A stretch of 64,000 nucleotides of DNA from Mariniblastus fucicola (GTDB taxonomy: Bacteria; Planctomycetota; Planctomycetia; Pirellulales; Pirellulaceae), in NCBI RefSeq assembly GCF_008087665.1, contig NZ_CP042912.1, forward strand, positions 6,324,001 through 6,388,000, in the 5' to 3' direction. The notes under the pieces were generated by a model that saw only the letters and a list, made by a program, of their open reading frames with translations, made no database searches and had not been told where the DNA came from. The position numbers and the translations under genes were made by a program. Of the stretch, positions 34,571-42,247 are shown piece by piece; positions within the stretch are counted from its first letter, which is position 1; the number at the start of each line of letters is the position of its first letter.

Positions 34571-36331
34571 ATGAATCCTCCATCTGACTCCAGCTCTCCG
34601 GGCGCGGATTCGGATCCGGGATTCGACTTCGTCGCTCCACCGTCTGGAAAGAAGCCACAACCGACCGCAAAGTCCGGCTTGCCGACGCCCAAACCAACGC
34701 TCGGCACGGTTTCGCCAAAACAGGCTGCTCCTCAACCGAAAAAACGGCCTGCCAGAACTCCAGCTCGCGCTGCGACAGACGCTGCCCAAGAGGCTCGCAA
34801 ATCCGCTACGCTTGCAATCGGTCCAATTGATACCGACCGGGAGATTTCTCGAACCGTCGGTGAGAAATTACATCAAAACCGATCACAGCTTTCCTCCGTC
34901 GTCACCAGCACGATCCTGCACACCGTTGTATTTTTGGTGCTGGCGTTGTGGGGTTTGCCTCGCGAACACGAGGCGCCAGAAATTGGGCTTAACGCCATCC
35001 TCGACATGAGCGAAGTCGAAGAATCGGTTGAGCCGTCGCCGATCAAGTTTGACATGCCCGATGTCGCCGAATCACCGATCGAGGATGCCGCGGAAGACAC
35101 CAGCACCAATATCGAAGAGATGGCGTCCAGCGAAGTGCCGACGATCGTTGATTCGATCCCCAAAGTTGAAACGGTTGCCGACGCGATCGATCCGGCTCAG
35201 GTTGCGCCGTTGAAAACATTGCCGACTGGAGGAGGCCTGCAGGGGCGTGACGCAGAATCGCGAGCCAAACTCGCCGCCCAAAACGGTGGCAGCGCAGGCA
35301 GCGAAGCCGCGGTTGAACTGGGGCTCAAATGGATCGTCAACCATCAGCTAACCGACGGAAGCTGGCGTTTTCGGCACCATCGATCCGAGTGCGATGGGCG
35401 ATGCGGCAATGAAGGTTCCATCGATTCACCCACGGCCGCCACTGGACTGGCTTTGATGTCGCTTTTGGGTGCTGGCTACACGCACCAGGCTGGTCCGTAC
35501 CAGAGTCAGGTCAAAATGGGGCTGGATTACTTGAACCGCGAAATTCGCTATCTGCCCTACGGCGGTTCGCTCGGCGGAAGCGGCCCTCAGCCCATGTACG
35601 CTCACGCGATTGCCACGATCGCGTTGGCCGAGGCTTGGGCGATGACCGGCGACGTCGAATATCGCAAAGCGGTCACCGAAGCGTACCGTTACACCGTCGT
35701 CTCGCAGCATCGCCGCGGAGGCTGGCGATACACCCCGCAATCGCCTGGCGACATGTCGGTCACGGGCTGGCAAGTGATGGCCATCAAGGCCTGTCAGAGT
35801 GCTGGCGTCAAAGCGGACAAAGAGACGATGCTCAAGGCCAAAGAATTTGTGGACTCGCTGGCTTTTGCCGACGGCGTACAGTACGGCTATCGGATGATTG
35901 GCGACGGGGATCTGGAACCTTCCAACCCGAAACGCAAGCCATCCTGCACGGCGATCGGAAATTTGATGCAGATGTACTTTGGCAGAGAGCTTGAGCATCC
36001 GCATCTCAGAGGTGCCTGCCAGCTGTTGGCGGATGCTGGCAGTTCTGACACGGATATTTACTACAACTATTATGCCACTTTAGTACTACATCAGGCCCGA
36101 GCGCCGCAGTGGAAACGGTGGAACCAAACTGTCCGGGACCACCTGGAAAAGACTCAGCGGAAACACGGACACGAAGCCGGAAGCTGGTTTTTTCCGGACC
36201 TTCATGGCAACGTTGGTGGGCGACTCTACACCACGGCTATGGCCGTAATGACACTCGAAGTCTACTATCGCTTCATGCCGCTTTATCAGACGGATCGCGG
36301 CATCGAGGTTCAGGCAAAAAAAGCCAATTGA
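34571..36331 (+). CDS. membrane-anchored prenyltransferase/squalene-oxidase-repeat protein
   Basis: 586 residues from the ATG at 34571, with AGGAAA upstream. A disordered Pro/Ser/Ala-rich N-terminus of about 100 residues precedes one membrane helix (SSVVTSTILHTVVFLVLALW), an acidic linker, and an alpha/alpha-toroid. The toroid has QW-like repeats, such as LKWIVNHQLTDGSWRF, GLALMSLLGAG, RRGGWRYTPQSPGDMSVTGW and a last repeat near GSWFFP. In Planctomycetes such proteins are common and usually not true triterpene cyclases; the DxDD acid motif is not seen, so a structural or binding role is likelier. It stands alone between the propeller gene and the HisA-like gene. Confidence 0.75.
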   Translation: MNPPSDSSSPGADSDPGFDFVAPPSGKKPQPTAKSGLPTPKPTLGTVSPKQAAPQPKKRPARTPARAATDAAQEARKSATLAIGPIDTDREISRTVGEKLHQNRSQLSSVVTSTILHTVVFLVLALWGLPREHEAPEIGLNAILDMSEVEESVEPSPIKFDMPDVAESPIEDAAEDTSTNIEEMASSEVPTIVDSIPKVETVADAIDPAQVAPLKTLPTGGGLQGRDAESRAKLAAQNGGSAGSEAAVELGLKWIVNHQLTDGSWRFRHHRSECDGRCGNEGSIDSPTAATGLALMSLLGAGYTHQAGPYQSQVKMGLDYLNREIRYLPYGGSLGGSGPQPMYAHAIATIALAEAWAMTGDVEYRKAVTEAYRYTVVSQHRRGGWRYTPQSPGDMSVTGWQVMAIKACQSAGVKADKETMLKAKEFVDSLAFADGVQYGYRMIGDGDLEPSNPKRKPSCTAIGNLMQMYFGRELEHPHLRGACQLLADAGSSDTDIYYNYYATLVLHQARAPQWKRWNQTVRDHLEKTQRKHGHEAGSWFFPDLHGNVGGRLYTTAMAVMTLEVYYRFMPLYQTDRGIEVQAKKAN

Positions 36332-36511
36332 GCCGCTACAGGTTGGTCGACCCTCCTGCGTATTTTCCCACCGAGACTCCCCCACCAAGATCGATAGCAT
36401 TTCTTCCGCCACGATTCTCCGGCGGTGCTTGCTGTGGCGTTTCATCACGACACCCGCGACAGACAATTCCTACCTATGACTATGTCGCACATCAATCTAT
36501 TAGAGGAACCC

Positions 36512-37327
36512 ATGAGACGTTATGTCAGCCCCGTGATTCCCGTCCTGGACCTGATGATTGGACAGGTAGTTTGGGCAAAAGGAGGGCATCGCGGCTGTTA
36601 TGCTCCTGTGCACAGTCCGCTGACACACAGTGCCCGTCCGGTAGATGTTGCCAAAGCGATTTTCAATCAGACCGGTTGCGACTGCCTGTACCTGGCCAAT
36701 ATCGACAGCTTTGCCGGAGCGACGCCGATCTCTTCGGTTTATCAGGAACTTGTCGAGGCAGGTTTCTCGTTGTGGATCGACGCGGATTGGATGGGTTCGC
36801 TGCATTGCGACAAGCGCACGGACCAGATTTTGACTCTGGCCCAACAGCCCAACGTGCGGCTGATCTTTTCCAGCGAAACGATGTCTTCGCTGGATGAGTT
36901 TTCCATCATTTCCGGCTTGGCCCAAAGCGGCGTTGAACCGATCTTCAGCCTCGACATGCGGAAAGGCAAAGTGATCTCCAAGTCCGACCAGCTTTCGTCG
37001 GTGCAGCCCCTGGATCTGGTTGCAAAAGCCTGGCAGGCGGGTGTGAGAGACATAATTTTGCTGGATCTGGAGTCTGTTGGGACTTTCGATGGCGTTTCAA
37101 CAGAGAGCGTGATTCGCGAAGTCCACGAACGTTTCCCGGAAGCGAAGCTTATTTCTGGCGGCGGCGTCCGTGAGCAGGCGGATGCTCAGCAACTGCTAAC
37201 CGCGGGCTGTCAGCATGTTCTGGTGGCGTCGGCAATCTTTGACTGTCGGTTCACGCCTGACGACGTCGCGAATCTGACTCCGTTCCGACCGTGTGCGATG
37301 ACGGCGTCGGCGATGAAAGCCAAATAG
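36512..37327 (+). CDS. HisA-like TIM-barrel protein (COG1411-type)
   Basis: 271 residues from the ATG at 36512, which follows AGAGGAA. The sequence has the half-barrel logic of ProFAR isomerases: VIPVLDLMIGQVVWAKGG at strand 1 (HisA starts with a similar IPAIDL...G), YLANIDSFAG, LWIDADW, FSLDMRKGK, DIILLDLESVGTFDG and the C-terminal phosphate site LISGGGVRE. It differs clearly from HisA itself and resembles the COG1411 group. That group includes proteins from organisms with tetrahydromethanopterin-linked C1 metabolism, and Planctomycetes have that pathway. No partner C1 gene is nearby. Fold secure, function open. Confidence 0.6.
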   Translation: MRRYVSPVIPVLDLMIGQVVWAKGGHRGCYAPVHSPLTHSARPVDVAKAIFNQTGCDCLYLANIDSFAGATPISSVYQELVEAGFSLWIDADWMGSLHCDKRTDQILTLAQQPNVRLIFSSETMSSLDEFSIISGLAQSGVEPIFSLDMRKGKVISKSDQLSSVQPLDLVAKAWQAGVRDIILLDLESVGTFDGVSTESVIREVHERFPEAKLISGGGVREQADAQQLLTAGCQHVLVASAIFDCRFTPDDVANLTPFRPCAMTASAMKAK

Positions 37328-37573
37328 CTGAATTGTTGCATCGTCAGCTGACGCGTGCGATTTGACGTACGGTCCGGCCCCGCCGCAACGATTCTGATAG
37401 CACTCTCTTCGATAGCAATCCAATCTGCATTGCAGTAGTCGCAAGTAAACTTTACAAACCCGTTGCAAAATTTGCGTGGTTCAGCAGTTCGGAATCTTGC
37501 CTGTTCGCAAGCCTTCGAATTTGCATTCGGTAAAACCCGAGACGGCGTAAGTTTTCGGACAACGCCCATGAAG

Positions 37574-37589
37574 TTGGCACACTCCATGC
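37574..37589 (+). promoter_or_regulatory. possible sigma-54-type promoter before the OmpH/Skp gene
   Basis: TTGGCACACTCCATGC has the GG-N10-GC spacing and TGGCAC block of sigma-54 promoters but ATGC instead of TTGC at -12. It lies 84 nt before the GTG start. Otherwise the 345-nt gap 37328-37672 shows no gene. A weak call. Confidence 0.2.
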
Positions 37590-37672
37590 GTTGTCACGAT
37601 CCAGACCAAAACCACGCTGAACATGGAATGTTTGGCCACGATTCAAGATCATCCAGTCAGGGAGTAAGACAA

Positions 37673-38260
37673 GTGAAATCGCTCATTTCATCTATCGCGT
37701 TGGCAGTGCTTGCCGTTAGCTCATTCGCATCAGCCGCTGTCGCACAAGACGGTGGAATCGTCGCTGTGCTGGATGTTGCCAAAGTCTTTAAAGTGAATCA
37801 GAGTTTTGATTCCGAGATGAAGAAAATCAAACAGGACGCTGAAGATCTGAAAGCTCAAATTCAGCAAGAGCAGGAAGCCATCAAGGCTGAAGCCATGCAG
37901 ATCAGCCAGTACGAAGCTGGTTCGCCAGATCGAAACAAAATGGAAGCCGCAGTCGAGCAAAAGCAGGCTTCTCTTCGCACACGGGCACGCCAGGCAGAAG
38001 CTGACTTGCTCAACCAGGAAGCTGGCATCTACTACAACACGTACATGAAAATGCAACAGGTTGTCGGGGACCTTGCCGCCAAGCACGGAATCTCGATGGT
38101 CGTCCGATTCGACGGTGGATCGGTTGATCCTGACAAACGTCCGGAAGTCATCAAGGCAGTGAATCGTACGGTTGTATTTCACCGTGACATCGATCTGACC
38201 AACATGGTGATCAACGGAATGGGGCCACGCATTGCGGAAACAGCAACGAACGTGAAGTAA
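37673..38260 (+). CDS. OmpH/Skp-family periplasmic chaperone
   Basis: 195 residues. A GTG at 37673 is chosen as start: GGGAG lies about 10 nt upstream and the product opens with a clean signal peptide (MKSLISSIALAVLAVSSFAS). Upstream in-frame ATGs give no signal sequence. The mature protein starts with a beta strand (GGIVAVLDVAKVFK), continues as a long charged coiled coil from about residue 45 to 130 with a heptad pattern (EMKKIKQDAEDLKAQIQQEQ), and ends in strand-rich sequence. This matches the Skp jellyfish architecture that escorts outer-membrane proteins across the periplasm. A strong terminator follows, so it is a single-gene unit. Confidence 0.82.
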   Translation: MKSLISSIALAVLAVSSFASAAVAQDGGIVAVLDVAKVFKVNQSFDSEMKKIKQDAEDLKAQIQQEQEAIKAEAMQISQYEAGSPDRNKMEAAVEQKQASLRTRARQAEADLLNQEAGIYYNTYMKMQQVVGDLAAKHGISMVVRFDGGSVDPDKRPEVIKAVNRTVVFHRDIDLTNMVINGMGPRIAETATNVK

Positions 38261-38289
38261 ACTCCGCGCAAGATACAAAGATGGGATTG

Positions 38290-38317
38290 GCCGGCGCAGT
38301 TTGTGTCGGCTTTTTTT
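38290..38317 (+). terminator. intrinsic terminator after the OmpH/Skp gene
   Basis: GCCGGCGC-AGTTT-GTGTCGGC forms an 8-bp stem with two G-U pairs, followed immediately by seven Ts (38311-38317). It is 30 nt past the stop codon. Confidence 0.9.
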
Positions 38318-38372
38318 GTAGAGTTCTGACACCGTGGGGCATGGGATGGATTCTCATCCGACGGAGACCACC

Positions 38373-39662
38373 ATGAACATCATTCTTTTCGAAGACTCAG
38401 CCGCAAGGCAACTCGCGCCCATCTCGCTGACCCGTCCTGCGTGGGCGATCCGCTGCGCCAGCTTTCGGCTGGTCGACTGGATCGAACCGATGGCTTCAAG
38501 CATCCAGTCCGTCGTGCGACCGCACTTGCAGACGTTGCAGCTAAACGACTGGCCAGAGTTTGCGTCCAAGCCGCAACCCTCCAACCAACCAGTGCTGGTC
38601 GTCAATGCAAGGCTTGCACCAACGGTTGCAAACTCAAAGCAACTAAAGGCATTCGTGGCCGACAATTACAAGGCGGCTTCCGAGCAAATCATTCTGGTCC
38701 GCAGTGGCTGGGCACTGGCCGCGGCGCTGGTGCCTGGCAGAGTCGCTGGCTCGTTAAATGTCGCTGTTGAGACAGATCGCGTTTCCGAGCTGGAACAGTT
38801 GGCTAAAGACAATGCCTATCCGGTCGTAAACGCGGACGTTGCGCTCGAGGTGCTGAACTATCCGCACGACGTCATCGGCTTTCACATGAATGGATGTCGC
38901 GATGCAGTTGAACATCGGATCAAAAACGGGGACTACGTTGAAGTTCGCCCGGATGTCTTCGTCGCCAACTCGGAACAAAAAACGGACGTTCCACCAGACT
39001 CAGTATTTGACACCAGCGACGGACCGGTTGTTTTTGAAAGCAACATTCGAATCGGACCGTTTTGCTTCTTCCGCGGACCGGTCTACGTTGGCGCCAACGG
39101 AAAGATCAGCGAACACAGCTCGATCAAGGATTCCGTTGCGATTGCAAACAACTGCAAAATCGGTGGCGAAGCCGAAGGCTTGCAAATGGAGCCGTGGTCA
39201 AACAAACAACATTTTGGATTTCTTGGGCACAGCTACATCGGCAGCTGGATCAATCTGGGCGCTGGAACCTGCAACAGCGATTTGAAAAACACTTACGGCA
39301 CCGTCAACATGGTCTACGGTGATCGCAAGGTTTCAACGGGCATGCAGTTCGTTGGCTGTGTGATGGGCGACTACTGCCGAACCGCGATCAACGCCAGCAT
39401 CTACACTGGCAAGGTGATCGGCGTCGGCAGCTCCGTTTACGGTTTGACGCCACACAATGTGCCTAGCTTCGTAAACTGCGCCCAACACCTGAAACAGTAC
39501 GGAGTTCTTCCTGCGGACGTCGTAGCGAAAACGCAAAAGCGAATGTTTGGTCGACGAAACATCACACAGCGCCCTTGCGATGTTCAACTTCTTCATGACG
39601 TATTCAACATGACGCAGAGCGAAAGAGATCCTTCCTGGTCAACGGATCCAATTCCGTTTTGA
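38373..39662 (+). CDS. GlmU-like nucleotidyltransferase/left-handed beta-helix protein
   Basis: 429 residues from the ATG at 38373, with GGAG upstream. The N-terminal half (MNIILFEDSAARQLAPISLT, RPAWAIRCA) belongs to the putative sugar-nucleotidyltransferase group whose members start like ILFED and lack the usual LAAGxGTRM loop. The C-terminal half shows hexapeptide-type repeats of a left-handed beta helix (IGPFCFFRGPVYVGANGKIS, VAIANNCKIGGE, IGSWINLGAGTCNSDLKNTY), as in the acetyltransferase part of GlmU. It may make or modify an activated sugar for the cell envelope. True GlmU activity is unlikely because the uridylyl motif is missing. Confidence 0.75.
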   Translation: MNIILFEDSAARQLAPISLTRPAWAIRCASFRLVDWIEPMASSIQSVVRPHLQTLQLNDWPEFASKPQPSNQPVLVVNARLAPTVANSKQLKAFVADNYKAASEQIILVRSGWALAAALVPGRVAGSLNVAVETDRVSELEQLAKDNAYPVVNADVALEVLNYPHDVIGFHMNGCRDAVEHRIKNGDYVEVRPDVFVANSEQKTDVPPDSVFDTSDGPVVFESNIRIGPFCFFRGPVYVGANGKISEHSSIKDSVAIANNCKIGGEAEGLQMEPWSNKQHFGFLGHSYIGSWINLGAGTCNSDLKNTYGTVNMVYGDRKVSTGMQFVGCVMGDYCRTAINASIYTGKVIGVGSSVYGLTPHNVPSFVNCAQHLKQYGVLPADVVAKTQKRMFGRRNITQRPCDVQLLHDVFNMTQSERDPSWSTDPIPF

Positions 39663-39838
39663 GGTCCAAACCTCTGACCAATTGATAAAGAGCCAATTCG
39701 ATCCAGCCCTTCAGGTGGTACGAGCAGCGTTTTTAACCACTGTGAACGGCCTGTCGCATGAAACGACAGCTTGGGAGGCTCAACACGAGGGAAACACTTG
39801 AACTTTCTTTCCCCTGTGCGAAGATTGAGCCCTCCATG
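39661..39838 (+). ncRNA. structured leader RNA upstream of metF
   Basis: Four consecutive hairpins can be drawn in the roughly 200-nt gap. H0: GAGGT-CCAA-ACCTC (39661-39674). H1: CAGGTGGT with ACCACTG (39712-39742, one bulge). H2: CTGTCG-CATGAAA-CGACAG (39751-39769). H3: a two-tier stem of GGAGGCTCAA with TTGAGCCCTCC (39774-39835), enclosing AGGGAAA with TTTCCCCT. metF starts 30 nt later. It does not match SAM-I, SAM-II, SAH or THF riboswitch cores that I know. It may be a riboswitch, an attenuator, or simply 3' structure of the upstream gene. Confidence 0.4.
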
Positions 39839-39864
39839 ATCCTTACGGAACGCTTTAGAAACTG

Positions 39865-40743
39865 ATGATCCCCAGCACCCTATATCAATCTGACAAACTG
39901 ACTCTGTCCTTCGAACTCTTTCCTCCCAAAACGGAAAAGGGCGAAGCAAACCTGTATCGGCACGTCGAAACACTGATGGAGTATCAACCTGATTTCATCA
40001 CGTGCACCTACGGCGCCGGTGGATCAACGCAAACCAAAACGCTTGACATTATCTGCAACGTCAAAGAACGATTCGACATTCCAGTCGCCTCGCACCTGAC
40101 GCTCGTTGGCAGTACCGCGGACCAACTTCGTGAATACTTGGCGACTGCCAAAGCACGTGGCGTCGATCATATCGTGGCACTTCGTGGCGATCCGCCGGAA
40201 GGAAGCAACGAGTTCGAGCAAACCGATGGCGGCTATCGATACGCCAACGAACTGGTCGAACTGCTACATAGCGAGTTCAATGACTTTGGTGTTTTCGTCG
40301 CCGGGTATCCGGAAAAACACCGTGAAGCACCGAACATGGAAACGGACCTGGACAACCTGAAGCGGAAAGTCGATGCGGGCGCTGATGCGATCATCACTCA
40401 GCTGTTCTACTGCAACGACGACTTCTTCCGTTTCCGTGACGAATGTAGTTCGCGTGGAATCAACGTTCCTGTCGTGCCAGGCTTGCTACCCGTTACCGAT
40501 CTGGGTCAGATTCAGCGAATCTCTTCTCTATGTGGTGCGAAACTGCCGAAGGATTTCGTTGACGCACTTGGCAACACTGACGACCAGTTCCAGGTCGGCA
40601 TCGACCAGGCGGTTGCGCAAATCGAAGCACTCAAGTCGGGCGGTATTGAGGGACTGCATCTGTACGTTCTGAACAAATCCAAAGCCACCGTCGAAATCAT
40701 GAAACGCATGGACGGATTGAACTGTCCCGCCCAAGCCCAATAA
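39865..40743 (+). CDS. metF: 5,10-methylenetetrahydrofolate reductase
   Basis: A 292-residue FAD-dependent TIM-barrel enzyme that reduces methylene-THF to methyl-THF, the methyl donor for methionine. Family motifs: LSFELFPPKTEKGEANLY with the catalytic Glu, FITCTYGAGGSTQTKT, SHLTLVGSTADQL, HIVALRGDPPEG, GYPEKHREAPN, ADAIITQLFYCND and VPGLLPVTDLGQI. Length and order match bacterial MetF. A TPR-protein gene begins 8 nt after its stop, so they are co-transcribed. The structured leader before it suggests control at the RNA level, for example by a methyl-cycle metabolite (inference only). Confidence 0.96.
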   Translation: MIPSTLYQSDKLTLSFELFPPKTEKGEANLYRHVETLMEYQPDFITCTYGAGGSTQTKTLDIICNVKERFDIPVASHLTLVGSTADQLREYLATAKARGVDHIVALRGDPPEGSNEFEQTDGGYRYANELVELLHSEFNDFGVFVAGYPEKHREAPNMETDLDNLKRKVDAGADAIITQLFYCNDDFFRFRDECSSRGINVPVVPGLLPVTDLGQIQRISSLCGAKLPKDFVDALGNTDDQFQVGIDQAVAQIEALKSGGIEGLHLYVLNKSKATVEIMKRMDGLNCPAQAQ

Positions 40744-40751
40744 AGCACGCC

Positions 40752-42188
40752 ATGAAACTGCTTCAAGTCACTGTCATCCTGTTCGTCGCCGCTGTCTCAA
40801 GTGGAATTTCCTGGGGCCAGATCGGTGATCAGGCTACTCAGGAACCGGCGCAAGCCAATCGTTTCGAGAATTCGGTCGACCAGAGCGCGCGTGCTCAACG
40901 AGCGCTGGAGAACATCGAAAAAGCGATTGCTGTTTTGATCCCCGGAGGAATCGAACCCGGTTCGCCGCGACAGAAAAATTTCGCTGCCGTCATCGAATCG
41001 TTCGCCAAAGGGCAGGCACGGGACGCGATGGACGCGCTTGAAAAAATGGCAACCGAAGATGCGAATCTTCCGCCGGCTGAAGTTGTGATGGCCGGATTGA
41101 CGTTCGCCGTCGGAGACAACAAATCAGGCATGGTTCTTCTCGAAAGCGGTGCAATCAAGCATGCCGATTACCCCGGCGTGTACCTCAGTTTTGCACAGAT
41201 CGCGATCAACGCGGGTCGGCTTACCGATGCATCGCTGCATGCCGACAAGACGGCGCGGCTGATCGAAACAGGCAACTTGTCACCAGAGCGCAAAAGTCAC
41301 TTTTTGAAACAGTACTTCGAAATTGCGACCAGCATTCATCTGCGACGCAAGCAGGATGAGAAAGCCCAGGAGATGTTGGCTCAGTTGCAAAACGTTGCTC
41401 CCAATCTGCCGTTCTACCTTCGCAGCAAAGCCGAACTCGCATTTCGGGCCGGGCAAAACGATCAGGCGTTGCAGTTTCTTAAACAGTACGCGACCGCAAC
41501 TGAGAGCAAGCGACTACCTGAGTTGACGCTGGTCGACTGGACAAAGAACTCCGGCAAGGATGAGGCCGCGAAAGAGCTTTTGCTCAACACGATTCAACAA
41601 CATCCTTCTGACGCCACCGCTCACATGATGGCGGCTCAGATGCACATGGCCGGCGAAGATTTTCCGAACGCATTGATGTCGTTGAAAAAGTTTGAAGATC
41701 TCAACGGAGAAGAAACCCAGCAGTCCCTGGACATGAAGGGGCGCATCGCGTTCGCCGGACTGTCATATGAACTTGCTGCCGAGCATTTTCGAAAGCTGAG
41801 CCAATTGACGCCCAACGATCCCAGCAGTGCCAACATTCTGGCGTTGTGCCTGATCGAAAGCGACGATCCGGAACTGCAAAAACAGGCGATGCAAATCTCA
41901 CAGCGCGTCGCCAGCCGGATGTCCGGCAACACACTGGCACTCGCCTCGCTGGCATACATTTATCTCAAGAATGGCGAGAAAGAAAAATCGCAACAGCTGA
42001 TGCAACGAGTCGCCGTTTCCCGTCAGGCCACTCCGGAAGTTTCATATTTCCTTGCGAACTGGCTGGTTGAAAACGGTCAGGCTGAACAGGCTGCGAACAT
42101 CCTACAGCAGGCTCTCGACTCGAAAGGACTGTTCCTCTATCGTTCCGCGTCCCGGAAAATGTTGAGCCGTCTAAACGCCGACGAGTAG
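40752..42188 (+). CDS. secreted TPR-repeat protein
   Basis: 478 residues opening with a signal peptide (MKLLQVTVILFVAAVSSGIS). The remainder is alpha-helical tetratricopeptide-like sequence from about residue 45 to the end. Units include GRLTDASLHADKTARLIETG, AGQNDQALQFLKQYATATES, AGEDFPNALMSLKKFEDLNG and NGEKEKSQQLMQRVAVSRQA, with the small-residue spacing of TPRs. Such proteins serve as periplasmic scaffolds. The 8-nt gap to metF implies one transcript, but no link to methionine metabolism is apparent. It could be a chance operon partner. Confidence 0.75.
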   Translation: MKLLQVTVILFVAAVSSGISWGQIGDQATQEPAQANRFENSVDQSARAQRALENIEKAIAVLIPGGIEPGSPRQKNFAAVIESFAKGQARDAMDALEKMATEDANLPPAEVVMAGLTFAVGDNKSGMVLLESGAIKHADYPGVYLSFAQIAINAGRLTDASLHADKTARLIETGNLSPERKSHFLKQYFEIATSIHLRRKQDEKAQEMLAQLQNVAPNLPFYLRSKAELAFRAGQNDQALQFLKQYATATESKRLPELTLVDWTKNSGKDEAAKELLLNTIQQHPSDATAHMMAAQMHMAGEDFPNALMSLKKFEDLNGEETQQSLDMKGRIAFAGLSYELAAEHFRKLSQLTPNDPSSANILALCLIESDDPELQKQAMQISQRVASRMSGNTLALASLAYIYLKNGEKEKSQQLMQRVAVSRQATPEVSYFLANWLVENGQAEQAANILQQALDSKGLFLYRSASRKMLSRLNADE

Positions 42189-42247
42189 AAACAGCTTTCC
42201 ATTGCGAATGACGTCGAGGCTTTCGCGATCTTCAGAAAAGGTAAGAT

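Noticed and set aside
39661-39838. SAM, SAH, THF or cobalamin riboswitch before metF
   Set aside because: None of the consensus cores I know could be placed on the hairpins; it is kept as an unclassified structured leader.
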